Counted from the stretch's first letter, positions 12,012 to 27,100 are shown. The stretch is DNA of 64,000 bases from Echinometra lucunter (GCA_029962745.1 CM057156.1:32364309-32428308); one strand, 5' to 3'. Notes: generated by a model from the sequence alone, not told the origin. Numbers and translations are program-made.

Positions 12012-15000
12012 CTGTTCAGAAAAGAAACAAAAAATAGGTTTATATTATAGCCTTTTGGCTGAAGTTCAAAAGAAATGAAATCCCAACTTACAGAAATAAG
12101 AGGGATTATTTGGAAATTAAAACTAGGTCATGACTTACAGAAGAAAACTCATCAAGATTCACAAAAACTAGTAAATAATACTTATTTAGGGTAATGATTT
12201 CAATGACTTTAGTAATGCATAGATAACAGCAGGATAATAGGCAGAGGAATGATGAGGGACTGGACATAACAAATCACACAACTATTAGTAATCTTCAAAA
12301 GATCACAATGGCCACAACAGATGACTACTATGAATAGTTCACACCTAACAAGTTCAATAACTGCAAACTTCGCCCACCAAACACCGGTTATTTCTCATTC
12401 TTTTCAGATTACAAAATATGAAATGCATTTTTGAATACATCAAGGAAGTGATAAATCATTTTTCAAACATTTCATTTGTTAAATCACAAAGAATTTGCAA
12501 TATTTTGGAATGGCAAAGCAAGCAAAGTAATCCAACTACCTGTAGGGAAACAAACTCTGATCACATATCATAACTACTAAGTGCAGTAATATTTGGACTT
12601 TTATCTAATAACATGTCATATTTATGATCATAATTTTAAAATTGCCAAAAGCCAGCCTGAGATGCTTTAAGACCTTTTCCATTCACTCATTCTCGGAACA
12701 GTGATGAATCAGCTGATTGGAATGACGAAACCCTCTCTATCTACATATATCTTATCTCCTCTTGACATTTCTATTCCATATTTTTAGTATCAATCTTTAA
12801 CCTTCATCTTCCACACGACATGTAGAGACATCAGCACACTGACAAAATACAAAGTAGGATTTACGCCAAATTGTGATCATCTAAAGCAATCAGCATAATG
12901 CAGGAAGGCATCAAATTTTTATTTATTAGGTGTGGTGCAGAGGTGGTAACCCAAAATAAACAAGGTAGAAATTATTTTGTGTACAAATAGCACATGGTTT
13001 ATAACCTGCTGTGAAGCATTCACATGCTCAATTACACCACTCTAGTCAGTTTCTACTTCTAGTATCTGGGAGAAGTCTTGATAGCTTTGATCTTTTTCTC
13101 TGTCAGTCACAACTATTCACAAATGTTCTTTCTCCTCATCTCTTTCTATTTCCTTTCCTTCCCCTTCCTTCCTATCTTCTCCATTCTATTCTTATCTCTA
13201 ACTAGTCCTTGCCCCCTCTTCCTCTCTTTCATTCTCCTCTTCTTTTTTCCAATTTATTGAATGTAATACAGAGTTTTAGTATAAGAATATTTATTGTGTT
13301 GTCATAATGTTACACAACTACATACTCCTTTGACATGAAAACATTATTTTTTAAATTGTATTCCTGCCAATTCAGTTGTAAGACTGTGATTTCAGAATTT
13401 TCAATAAAACCCTTCAATTCAATTCAATTCAATTCATTCATCATCTCCTTATATCATCAAATGCAAATAGAACTACTGCAATGATGGAACAGAAATGAAA
13501 TCAATCAAAATTGTAGAAGAAACAAAGTTCATCAGATTTTCATGAACTACTTTTTGTAAAGTTAAGAGCACCACACACTCTATGATCCGACTGCGACCAG
13601 ATTTTGGAACCACTGGCATTTTGCATTTAATATGAAAGTTTAAACAAGTACAATTATCTTATTTGAGGTTCAGAATAAATATAGGAATATTAAAATCAAA
13701 ATTTTGGTTAACTGCAAGCCTTTAGGTCGGAGTAAAGGCCAAATCAGCTTCAAATCGTAGCCGATTACGAGACTGCTATGACATCACTAGGATTCAGAAT
13801 CGGTTTCGCTTTTATACCTACAAGGAGGTTGCAATAGCCCGGAATTTCAACTTTAGTATTCATATGACTATTTAGAGCTTGGGTCATATGATTTTTCTAT
13901 GTTTGAATGTTCATATCAAATACTGTAACAATTTTTCCAAAATCGAATTGGAGACAGATCATGTAGTATGTGGTGGGCTTTATACTTCAAAGACTATGCA
14001 CAAAGAAGCTTGATCTACACTGGGGCTTTAGTTCCCATGGACAATGACAGGATAAGAATCCTGTGTAATAAAATGATGACCTCACCATCATCATTCAGCA
14101 TTCCTTTTATATATTAGTGAAAAATGAGGAATTCCTTTTCTATATTTAGAGCCTTTATGACCAATACTCACAATACATCCAGAGGAAAAGAAATTATTTC
14201 CTTTCCATCAAACACTTAAGCTTGAAGAGGAATTTGAGAAGTCTGAGTATTCAGATCATATCAACGTGACATTCTTACTTTAGGCTAAATTTAGCAAAAG
14301 TAAATTTCTCTCAGATCACAAACTCTTTCTGATATCTCCATTTCCTGGGTGTACTGTTTGAAATGGTGCCAGTTCTTCGCCAAGTTCTTAGGAGACCTCA
14401 ATAGAGGCAGCAAAAAATCTCTATTCAAGCTCTTTGGACTAAGCCACATGACTGTAAGAGGCCGTTAAAGTACATTTTACTTTTTTTAAATGTCCCTCTC
14501 CCCCACTTCTTTATGTAAACTGAAAAAAATAAACTGAATGAGCCTACATTCTCATTTAGTTCATTGGAACAATTAGTGGAAGATGGTGTACTCTGGTGCT
14601 TTAGACACAATCTAATTTATTAAGAGCATACATACATGTGCAAAACATACACAATATGCTTTTAGCATCCAACCATCCAAATGTTTGTATTACCCAAACA
14701 GCAACAAATTTGGGGTATCTCCCTTTGTTCAAAGCCAAAGAAACTATTTAAGAAATTACCCAAATGATGCCTAGGATTTAAGTTGACTCATACTGCCATA
14801 GCAAGGGTGGTGCATCTAGACTTTAAGAACCTTCTTAAGCACCTCAACAATCACGACAATAAGAAGACCTGGCTCCTTTTAACAATTACACAAAATGCAT
14901 TGTATAATGAAGATGTCTCATTTGAGTCTAAAGGAGACAACCTTGCCATTGCCTTTACTCTGCCAATCTGATTTCTTAATACATTTGGTTCATGCAGCTA

Positions 15001-17919
15001 CATTTGCCATGATATCCTAACACAAACAGTCTGTATGACACTTCAATCTCTTGCATTTCCCCACAACTCTATTGTCTATTGTTCCTACTCTTTCTGCATT
15101 GAGCTATGGCTATTGAATGTTCTTATTTCCATCGGCTTAACCCAATCGTGACAGAAAGTCCACATTATGTGGTTTGGCCTTATAACTTTTTATGCAGAGC
15201 CCTAGAAATCATTCCAAATACATGATTAGAAAGAGCAAAAATTTCTACACAAACTGTGCCAATTTTGGTTGCGTCAATATTTGTTGTCTGATGCTGAAAA
15301 TTTTTCAAAGGAAAATAAGCAGTAAAATCCTTATATTGGCAATGCGATGGAAAGTTTAAAATCACAGTTTTTCCCTGCAAATTGGCAACTTTTTGACTTC
15401 TCATCAAAATTTCTGTCAATTCATATTCATTTCAGATACATGACGTTTCATAAGAAAAATGTAGCAATAAAATAAAAATGTTGGTGTTGCCAATTTGAAG
15501 AATAAAAGCTGATCAAATTAGGCTTTTAATAATTCCTGTCACGAATGGGTTAATACTGCAAAGATACTAGAGAAGCTTGAGTTCTGGGAAAGGTGAAATA
15601 TAATTTGTGAGCTTTCCCATTCTTTCCATATCAGTTAGGGAGAGTATCATAGTAAAAATGTCTCCTAGAAAAGATTGCTCTTCATATACCTTCATATTGG
15701 AAATATAAGAAGAAAAAGCTGAAAAGTTCAGGAATAGCATTTATACCAGATTTGTGTGTGGTCCTATGTACTCATTTCTTTGTGCAGTGCAAGTACCTTT
15801 TGGGGAAAGTAAGTGAATTTTCATCAAATCTCACACTAGACACTTGTGTATATACATCTAATCTAATTCTTCCAGTTGCTTTGGAACAGTTTCTTTCACA
15901 TTTTGATCGCATGACCAGAACACAAGCATCACGGGACAATCTTATATGTGAATGAGAACAAGTTTATACACTTACACAATTGAGAGCAATCTTCATCTAT
16001 ATCTACAATGTACATAGCCTTTGGGGACAGGAAACAGCCCATATTTGGTTCCATAACTAACCTCAAAACAATATGTAACTTTCAAAGCTTTGGAAAAAAT
16101 AACTGATCATTTCCAAACTTGTATAAGAATCTATGCGATGAAGCAACCTCTAATGCTAATTAGGGCATTACTATTAACTGATAAATATCAATTGTTTTCT
16201 CTTTGACTCATATTCTGCCAGAATATACCTGTCTCCTATAAATATAATGAGTATCAAGCAGAGTAGGAGGTTGTGGTTAACATTAGGGCTTAACCGATAT
16301 TCGCATCGGAGATCGGTGACCGCCGATTCTTGGCCGCATCGGCTAAACATCGGAATCGGTAAATATTTTGATGGTGAGCCGATGCGGAACTGATGCAAGC
16401 AACAGATGTTTGGCAGTTACAATCACACTTAGACCCTTATGTTGTTTTGCATTGCGGGCGTAGCAGACGGGATTAAATTTTTGTTATTGTATTACTCATC
16501 TCTACTTTAGCCACGCTCTGCGCTGCATCAGTATCGGAATCAGAATCGGGCCGATGCGGATGTAAAAAACATCGGGGGTTGGATCGGCAGCAAAATTCCA
16601 TATCGGTTAAGCCCTAGTTAACATTTCAAATCTAGGGCAATTCCACAGTAACAGAATCACGATTTGTAATTCTGTTACATTTTTAGAGTTTGTGTGCTTA
16701 TTTTGTACCCTGCCTTCCTCTTCACCATTTAATACTATGAAATTATGCCCATCCTTTCACCCAAACTCTTTCATTCCAACAATTTTCTACTTACATTCAT
16801 GATATTGTGGTATACAACCTTGGTAACGGAATTACCAGAAAATGGTGCTACTTTCAAAATGTCTTGTAAAATCAAACATGCATTATACCAATACTGACTA
16901 CGATGGTGGAATTCCTTTTTGTAAAAGCTTCTTAGAATTCAAGGATTTTGCTATTCAGGACTATCAAAATGATTGTGTTCACTATAAATCTGAAGTTAGA
17001 TGACTGTGCTTCCCATATGGAATAGCCCTCTACAAAATTCATGGACACTGTGCACAAGGGAAATTCATTACTCATTTCTATGTCACCATACTGTTAATCT
17101 CTAGATTTAGCCAATGAGCCTATTATTAAAATCCTAGATTTGGTGACTTCTAATCCTTGATCTCAAAGAGGCTGTATGACACAGGAACTGCCAAGCTACA
17201 TTCAGATTGACATGAACTGCCAAAGGAACACACCCAAAAAACACTTGCTGCAGACACACATGTCTATTGTTTATTTACAGTATAGGGGATATATCCTTGT
17301 GTTTTTAATACCCTGGTATTCAAGCTACATTGAGTCATAGCACCTCCTCAACACTATGCCTCGAGCCTTCTAAAGATGTATTCAAGGACTTGACTAATTG
17401 CTATTAATTACTGAGTAATATCAGATATGCTTTGGGGGATAGATTACCTAAAGCTGGTGGGGCAAACGATATGTGACCTCGTTGTTCGCTTTGTTCAGCC
17501 AGACATTTACTCATGACTGTATTACTCATTGATTGTTTCATTCATACATGAAAATCAATGTCTTCTGAAAGAGAAAAGTGGTGCATAAATACATACTTTA
17601 CAAACTGAAATATCAAATGAAGGGACCCAAGTGTCTCTCTTTGTTTCCTATTCTTCTTCTTATTTTTCTTTTCATGGTTTTACTAGTCCTGTTCTTTCCT
17701 CTGTAATTTCCATAACCACAAAAGGACTTTAAGCCATTTCTAATTTTTTTTTTCTCCTCTCTTTCTCATTTGTTAAAATGTTGATGCCACCGTCACCGCC
17801 ATCAGAAAAGTGGCACCTACATCTCGCTCTTGCTAAGCAGACGAGACAAAAATGAAGTAACCCACGAGAGCACCCTCCCTCTTTTCTATATAATTATATT
17901 GCATATAATTATACTATGG

Positions 17920-17954
<35 letters not shown>

Positions 17955-18027
17955 GCTACTACTGCTACTACTGCTACTACTGCTACTACTACTACTACTT
18001 CTACTACTACTACTACTGCTACTACTG

Positions 18028-18063
<36 letters not shown>

Positions 18064-18165
18064 TTACTACTACTACTACTACTACTACTACTGCTACTAC
18101 TGCTGCTACTGCTACTACTGCTACTACTACTACTACTACTACTACTGCTACTACTGCTACTACTG

Positions 18166-18199
<34 letters not shown>

Positions 18200-21100
18200 C
18201 CATTATCATCATCACCATTATCATCATCATCAATGATGATAATTAATATCAATAGCAATAATAATGATTAATGATAAAATTAATAGCTACATTTGTATCA
18301 CATTAAACTATATAACCTTCTATTAGCGCTTTGTACATATCTCCCTTCTACTTTATCTCCATTATAAAAGCCAATCTTTTTTTTTCTCTCTCTCTCTCTC
18401 TCTCTCTATCTCTGCCTCTCTTTGTTGTAAACTGATGATATTTTAAGCGGAACTAGAGGATTGGAAAGTCTAAAGCCTACAAAGAATTAAGTAGCATTTA
18501 GGGATTAAGCACAGCTTAGAGAGATATAATTGAATGATATTCCGAGTCATTCAATTGCCTCTGTCAAAATGCCTGTAACTCATTAAGGAACAGACATTAC
18601 TGGCTTTCTACACACTGTAGGATTCAGTGATAATTCATGAGCAGGTGTTTCAAATATTTCATTCACAAAAACAATGAAAAAATGAAGGTGAAATAAAAGG
18701 GCCATGAAAATTCAGTAATCCTATTCCTAATGGACCACCATACCCCCCCCCCCCCAAAAAAAACCCTTATGATCATGCATATGCAAATGACAAGATGCAA
18801 TATCAGCTCACCTCCCACATTAATGTCCATGATGTCTTTTTCTCAGTAACAACTCATATATATAAGTAACATCTCCACCACCCTTTATACATGTAGTCTT
18901 CCATTCACCCCCTCCCCTGCCCAAAGAAAATGACACAAGATTTTGATTTGATTTGATTTGATTTATTCAGATACATAGTGATAAAAAGCACATGGTATAC
19001 ATAAGAAGAAGTTCATTAAAGCTTGACAGGATGACCCATGAAAGCTCGAAAGCTTATTTACAATGGGGTCCTATAGAGAACAACAACTTGACTGCTGGTA
19101 ACATGGCTGGTAAGCACTATATACATAATGAAACATATTTACAGGACTTTAACAGCAACACATTTAAAACGAAAAAAAAAAATCAACACAAAAAAACGAA
19201 ATGATACATATGATATCGGTAAGTTAGAGAAAAGAATACTGATCTGTAAGTCTAAAGCATATCATACAATTGTGTAAATCATGTCACTTGTTTCTTTTTT
19301 CTTAGACTCAAGTGATAGGAACTCTTTTAGTAGTCTTTTAAAGTATGCAAAGTTTTCAACTGCTTTAATATCATTGGGGAGAGAATTCCAGTATTTGATA
19401 CAAGGGCAACTGATCTTCCAGAAATATCTGAGAACTTGTCTATATCAATAGCAGCATGATATCAAATGAGAAAACATTTTCACCCCCCTCTCCCTCCCCC
19501 ACTTATCCCATATTCCATTTTCTCCCCCTTCCATGGACAACACATCAAGATGGAAGATTAACTAACCTATCTTTCCTTGGAAAGACATCTCCTCTGTATC
19601 ATCTGGGCACCGTTTCATGAAAGGTGTCAGCACTGACAAGTTGTCATTCTCTGACAACTTCAGTAAAATACTTGGTTTTGATTGGCTGAGAAGCATTGGT
19701 CACTGACTCTTACTATGGTAACTGTCAAAGAATATCAACTTGTCAGTGCAAACAACTTTCATGAAACGGTGCCCTGTATTGTAAGGGTTAACCACCCCTC
19801 TCTCTCACTTGCCATCCTTCTCTTTATCCCCCTCCCCGCTCCTCATCTTTCCTTCCTCACGGACAGAGAATGCAACAAGATGCAACAAGATACAAGATCA
19901 ACCCACCTCCGGAGGCCATGCCAGTGACCTCTTTATCTTGGAAGGACAACTCATCAGTGTCTCGTCATATGGATAGATGGCACAACACAGCCTCCCTCTC
20001 TCTCCCCCTCCAATCCTTCCCCTTCTTCCTTCTCCCCACTATCCCCTCTTCCCCCTTCTTAAAAGAATGCATCAAGATACAATAGCAAGCACTCACCTTC
20101 CATGACAATTTCAATTATCTCTCCCTCTCTGAAGGACAATTCATCTGTGTCACCAGCATCGTAGGGGTAGATGGTGCGACACTTGGGTCTGGGTGGGGGT
20201 GGGGGTTGCGGCTTAGGCTTGGGTCTACCAGCTCCTGGGGCAGGGCGGCTGCCTTTGATGGTCCTTCGTTTTTGCCTGTACATGAAGAGCATGCACACTT
20301 TTGTAAATTTATTGGTTCAATAAATAAGAGATGTAAAATTATCAACACAGTTTGGAATTATGATTAGTACAAACCAAGAAACCATTACATGAAATTCAAA
20401 TACCACAGTTCAGGTAACAGAGAATATTTATATAGGACATTAATATATAATCGATCTATGCCAGAAAAATTTCAAAATTAACAATGAGCACTAGTACTTG
20501 TTCAATAATTCACAAACTTTAATATTCAAATTATATTCAAGGACATCTCATCATAAACTACACCTTTAATGCATCAAGACATTTCAGGAATGCATGACAA
20601 AAATAAACAACAAAATTTTTAATTGCTTATAAACATGCATAGCATGGAAGTGATGATGATAAGCTCATTTTTCTTCAGAAGTTTTAAAAGTTTTGTTTGT
20701 TGCGGACACCATGCAGTCACATCTTACCCAGCTACACCAGCATCTGGTGTCTGTAGGTAGTCCAGGTTGTCACTGTTGATCACATTCTTGAATTGTTTGG
20801 CGAAATTCTGAGCGCCTCCTTTAGGTAGGTGGGGCTGCTCTCCACTTCTTCTTCGACTTGAATGCCGTTTCATTCCTGCAACGGCAGATTTCATAAAAGA
20901 TGGCGTTCATGTATACGTAAGCTCATGAAACAGAATTATAGCTATAAGATATCTACAAATTCAATTATCACAATTTATGATAATAAAATATAAAGCAATT
21001 ACAGGTATGATAAATACGACACTGTCAAATGCTGGTAATAATCCAATATGGCCAATATTCATTTAAAAGAAGCAATAATTTTAGCAAAGGAAAGAGAGAA

Positions 21101-24100
21101 CATCCTATGCTACATTAAGCCTCTTGAAATTTGATATTCTAGCAAAATGACATGAAAAAATGAAAACTGTAAAAGGATTCAAACATAAGTATGAAAAATA
21201 CCATACATGAAATTAGTGCACTTATTAGTTATCAATATAACAAAAGTGGTGGGGAAATGTTTCAAAGTTCATGTAACAGACAATAACAGGAAGTATCAAG
21301 CAGACAATGGTTTGGTGAAAACAATCGCTGAACAGAAGCAATTAGATCTTTAATGAATCCTGTACATTCTTGTCGAGTTCATCAGCTGCTTTGGTTCAGA
21401 GCCAAGATTGACTGTGACACAGCGTGGGTCCTATCACCAAACCACGTAACCTTGCAAAAACAATGTCTTCAGATTCTTAAAGGTAACAGGCTATTCTTAC
21501 TGTGAAGCTGTATTTCAAGGAAAGTTATGTCTAAAATTCATTCAGAAATATCTCAGATAATACTTATACTTGAATCTTTTGCACCAGGAAAATCTTACAG
21601 AGCGATAACTTTCTGAAAACCTTAAGTACTGTAAAGCAACAAGTAAGCTTGCTTATGTAGGACAAAATAAATATGTAGTAGGTGACAGCCTCAAAATTCC
21701 TTTTGACACACAGAAATTCAGATTCCTTTAAAAAAAGCTTAGCAATGCAAGATTTTCCATCTAATTCACTTGGCAGACATTCTCTGCCTACATTTCCACA
21801 TGCACTTTTAATGCAAATTTTGTTGGATTTTGTTGTGTTTTCATGTTATTTTTCATCATGACCAGAACTCAAGTTAAAAAGGTTATGAGTAATTCTTGCT
21901 GGGACTTAGGAAATAAGTGAATCCTTCAATCACCTCAGAATGGGTCCAATATAGAGTGTAACAGAAACCACACTGTCAACTGCTTCAAACATTCAACATT
22001 TAAGAGGAATTGCTAAAACAAAGGATGGCATCTTAATAATAACCATACACAAACAAATGAGGTCTTACTAAGGTGCAATGTAAGCTGAATTGAATTTTAC
22101 ATACCTTCAGAACACAGAACATATAGTCCGTCACTGGGGTGACAAGACCTTTTATATCAATTTTGGTGAAATTTAGTTCTTTTTGCAATCTTATAGCTAG
22201 GAACACTTAAAAATGTATTTTCAAACCCTCACATGCCCATCTCCAAAGATTAGGCCACTATAGATAAATGAAACTTGACCGCCTGCATAGGCTGTAATTC
22301 TAAGGACACCATGCTTTTTGGCCCTCCTGAACATTCAGAATATTTGAGATACAAGGTTTTGTCGCCTCAGCGATGTTACCCTCCTTCCTTCCAGACATTT
22401 TCATTTAAATAAAGTGAATATCTAAAGCTCAATGTATGGCATATATTTTTGCTCTAATAAAGTTTAAGATTCATTTATGTATGAATTCTTGCTCCACTGG
22501 ACAATGCAGTTAATATGCAATCAAACAATACTGAATTATGTCATGAGGCTGAATGGAAAACACTTTATTTTATTTATTTTTTCCATTACCACTTGTATTC
22601 AAAATCATCTGTGAAATATTCATTACCAAAAGAAGTATTTGAACTCATAAAATATGTATTCCATGCTAAGATTTTTCATGTGCGAGACATTAAAACAATT
22701 TCTAGATCTAATCACTGGGGATGTTGTGCCAAATATTAAACAAAAACCTGTCTGTCATAGTAATGAATGCATTCATTACAGCAAATATCCACAATATTCC
22801 CCAACATCCACAATATTCCCCTTTCCATGCTTTAATTACTTCCAAAAATAAAAAGTCTACCAACAAGTAAACCTAATACAGCAAAAGAAAATGCTACCAA
22901 AATACAAGGGTTCCCCAAATGAGTGAGGTGATTAACAAAACAAATACATGTAGTTACATCAATTCCACTCTAAGTAGATGTCGTATAACTAGTTGGACAC
23001 TCACTGTGTGAGAACAATTGATAATGATATCAAAACTAGTCTAAATTTAGCTTGCGGATGGATAATTTGGCCTCTTTCAACTCTTGACAATCTTGCCAAG
23101 AAATATTCCTGGATTATATGACTCCATGGATCAAACAGTGATATATGAAACATAGCAAGAGTCTAATCATATTCCTACAGAAAGCTTCATTAGTCATATC
23201 AGAGTACAGATAGTGAACCCAACTCCGAAAGTAAAAATAGATTCATACAGAGAATATTGGATTTCAAATCAATTTATAATAACCGTATGACTACCAAAGT
23301 TGAATTTGTAACAGTGCAATTTGATTTTTATTAGTGATACTCAGTCTCAGTGGTGTATTATGGAACCAGCCATTGAGAGGCACTGGTGATCATGGAGGGG
23401 CACAGACTAGTCTGTGTATTCATCATAAAAAAGAACAAGGCTTATCAAGTTAGGTGGGGATGTGGAAATGGTGCAATCATATTCTCCCTCTCCATTTATT
23501 TCTCCCTGTCTTTTGTTTGATGCTGTTGGAGGGGATCACAGGCCCTTGCACACTACAAGGTGCCATTGCATAAAAACTTGCTATTATAGTAACTTTGCCA
23601 TCAATGGTAACTACCATGGTAACATTGCTCAACAGCCAATCAAAATCCAGTATTCCATGAAAGTTACCATTGATGGCAAAGTTTCTATAATAGCAAGTTT
23701 TCATAGCAAGTTTTCATAGCAAGTTTCCATCCTCTGCTCTTTGTCCACAAATTGGAGCCCCAGAGAACAATCCAGCAGCTTAAACCTACTTGTGTTATTT
23801 CTCTTTACAGATACCTCATAAAGCTTTTCTTCACCAGCTCAAGAAGGTTAACCCAATACCTATCAAAACCAAGTGGTCTCTACAGTAAAGCCTATGGAAA
23901 TGAAATGATTCATCAGTCAATGGCTTTAAAAACCTCTCCAAACATGGATCTGAAGACTTATATCAATACGCAATAAACTTTTTTTTTCATAAACGCTCGG
24001 AGACAAGACAGTCAAAGACAATCAAAACTGTAAAGGACGATTCAGATGAAAAATTAGAAATGAAACAATTTTCTCTTCCATTTGGGGGGGGGGTTGTTGT

Positions 24101-27100
24101 GAGAGGAGATTAAGAGAAGTGATTAAGAGAGAACAAGTGCCGCATCCGCCGAGAGACATTGCCCTAATCCCCTGACGACAAATGGCACAAGCCAGCCCTG
24201 CTGTTAAGGGATTAAGACTAAGAAGGCATATGTCTTGTTACCGGGGTAACACCATGTGAGTCAAGATTAGAAGGCAAGATCAATCTATTGAATCCAAATG
24301 AACACAAAGGAAGAGCAGCAGCTGTTCCCCTCGAAAATTAGAGCATTATGATATGAAAGAGGAGGGAATGATAGATAATTTATCTTTGATTGCCAAATGG
24401 TTTCAGACTAAGCATGATACTAGACTAAAATGGTGTTATCTTGTTAGGCCTCCTTGTGAGTTCATTTTTAATTGTCAAAAGCTCATGAAAAAGAAGAAAA
24501 TGTGAACTCTAACATCAATCATCTATGACTATGAGCGCCATCAACCTAACCCAGCTGTGTCTTCAGAATTATACGAAAATATGGATCATTACAGGAACAG
24601 CCACCTCCTCCCCACCCCCAACCCTTTCCCTCTTCATTCCCTCGTATTCCACATCTTCAAATAACAAAATTTAGGGGTTCCTCATGAAAGATCAAGAGCA
24701 TGGTAGTTAAAATAGTACATTGAAAAGCACTGATGGGAAATTATGAAACCAAGCAGGGTTTCAAAGGTTCTGTCTATATGTTAAAGTGTACCAATCGCAT
24801 GAAAAAATAATTTGTGTACAGCAAGTATGTGTGAAGTAACTCCTAAATAATTTTACCTGCCGTTCTAGGGATTGACAGTTAAGGAGTTTGAAAAAAAATA
24901 ATGGATAACATAAAACCACACAATCAGGGTGTCTACAGATTCTCATGGCTGTTCAATTCCGTAAACGCCGATTCATGCCAGTGCGTGTGCGTAGGTACTA
25001 GTCTATCTCACTAGTCACAATTGAGAGTATATCTAAACTCACAATATCTCTTCACAGAAGTAATACTCAAAGCTGATATTTCATATATTGTATAGTGACA
25101 GTGAATCACTATGATGATTGCTACACTTTAAAATCCCATGGTCAATGGAGAAACCTGGATGCTAACAATGCTGGAAAACTTGAAACAATTATAGATACAT
25201 GTTTATGTAATTTTTGTGTCAAAGGATTTTCTATGAAGCTTGTAAAACAAAAAAGCACCCTGAAAGTGATCTACATGTATTCTATGAATTTTCTCTCTAT
25301 ATTGTATCCTCCCCACGATACAGTTTTCACACCCTTCCATAATGCTTTATGCTACAAGACATGTAAAGCAAGGTCATCTTTTGCCTTCACTACGGCCTCA
25401 AATGTTAAATATGGAAATCAAAATTTAACTGCATGCTTAACAGTCATCAGCCTTAGGAGGTGGGAGGGGGTGGAGGGTAGACACAGGGCAACATTAAGGC
25501 CTGATTCATGAAAAAGGTTTATATTTAAAGCATGGCTTAAATTCAAACTATGGTTTAAACCTCCATCAGTGTAGTACATGTATGTGCATGTCCTTTTGGC
25601 CAATATGCCAATGCTAATATATGCATATTTACACCTATTCATACTTATTTTAGTCCATGGCAGAAGTTTAAACCATGGTTCAAAATAAACCTCTCTTATG
25701 AAAGGGGGCTTAGTACTGACCAAACCTCTATGGAGCCAACCACCTCTTTAGCTAAGAGTCTGTAATACAGGGGCTGTTTCCCTTTGATCAGCATAATGCT
25801 TTGATTGAGGGAATGAGGTAAGGGGACAGAATCCAAGAAAAAAAGAAAGAAGGTGGTAAAATAAAGAGATAAAGCAAAAGATAAACTGAGGGAGAAGGCA
25901 CAGGAAAGTGTAAGTACAAAGGGATTTTAGCAAATGCTACGACAAGAATATGTCATGAAGTGCAGAACATTGAAAGGAACAACCTATGTACAGCATGAAG
26001 CTTATTTTGTCACAAGTGCGAAAAGAAAATATTCAGCAGGACTCTGCCCCTTTCAATAAACTCATAAAGAAAGGGCAAAGGTACATTGACAAATGAAATC
26101 CAAACAGATAAAATCATTAGACTTGTTATGAATAAGGTGAATAAAAAAAAAGAAATATGATCACTGTAATTTTCTTCTGACAAAATAACTGTTTCAATAG
26201 AGCTTTAGATCATAATCACCCCTGCATAGTGCAATAGAAATTAAGTTTAGATTAGCTAATTAGACCAAGTGACGGATGTAGGAGCAGAAAATAGACTGCG
26301 TCAAAATAGATTTAGGATTTGACAGTGAACTTTACTAAAGGAAGCAAGACATTTAAAAGGGAAATGATATGGTTTCAGCTTTCTTTCTTTGGGCATGCTA
26401 TTTGTAGTGTTTTAACACAGATTGATTTACAAGAACACTTTTGTCTGCTTATTTTATTTGCTCAACAATTTTCCTTTGTTATTATGAGTCAATATGACAC
26501 ACAACAACACGGGATTTATATTAGATTAGAAATTAGTTCTAAAGAGAACTCATTTTTTCAAAATAAGGTTTACAATTATGTACCAATGCTATTAACCAGC
26601 TGACTACTATAAAATTCTCTAATTCCAATAGGCGCTGTACAGGGACCATCCAGTTTCCACAGAAAAAGGGTAAATGGCTTTAAAGCTGATAGATATTCTG
26701 TATCTTCATGTATGTTTCAGAGATGAAAATGATATAATATTTTAGCACAACATAGCCATAAATCAAACATATAATTACATGAACAGATTGACTATGCCGC
26801 TAGCATTAGACTGACCAACATTTTATTATGGTGAATTATACTGTGGCTTCATTAATTTTGAGTTTAACTTTAAGTCTCAATCTTTCACCCTGTTGAGCAA
26901 AAGAAAGCTCCTCAGATGGAACTGTACATCCTGAATACCCACAAAAATCATTTTAGGTTGATTTTAAGCATCACTATTAGGAAAATTAATAGCTATGCTT
27001 CATACCCTATTTCATGACTGCTACAGGCAAGAGATCCAATATCACACCCGCCTGAAGCACTATCTTGGCTCAAAATCGGCGCTTAACGCCGCAGGTCACA

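Larger units (their letters stand above)
18790..19985 (-). pseudogene. Three decayed tandem copies of the SH3 part of exon 19 with donor site
   Basis: Copies end at about 19885, 19565 and 18800, downstream of the true exon end 20097. Readings such as CAIYPYD...[10 protein letters not shown] (19895-19983, one frameshift), [13 protein letters not shown] (19563-19604) and [10 protein letters not shown] (18800-18835) match the RT-loop half of SH3. Each copy retains the exon/intron junction (GAG|gtggg, ATAG|gttag, GAG|gtgag), the intronic ATCTTG motif and a G/A-rich tract. None is intact. Confidence 0.75.
12012..20096 (-). other. Last intron of the myosin gene (between SH3 halves)
   Basis: This 8.1-kb intron holds, from right to left, the decayed SH3 exon copies, foldback and LINE fragments, the trinucleotide array, the hAT-type MITE, a piggyBac-type MITE, a possible foldback at 13.6-14.0 kb and a pyrimidine-rich stretch at 13.1-13.25 kb. 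The remainder is AT-rich with no exon seen. Confidence 0.85.

Noticed and set aside
17830..18246. Long open frames of poly-Leu, poly-Thr and poly-Ser on both strands
   Set aside because: They arise entirely from the CTA/CTG trinucleotide array in an intron. There is no splice context and no conservation signal.
25095..25511. Plus-strand open frame of 138 codons
   Set aside because: Its composition is that of AT-rich intron, it runs into a foldback element, and it has no recognisable motif.
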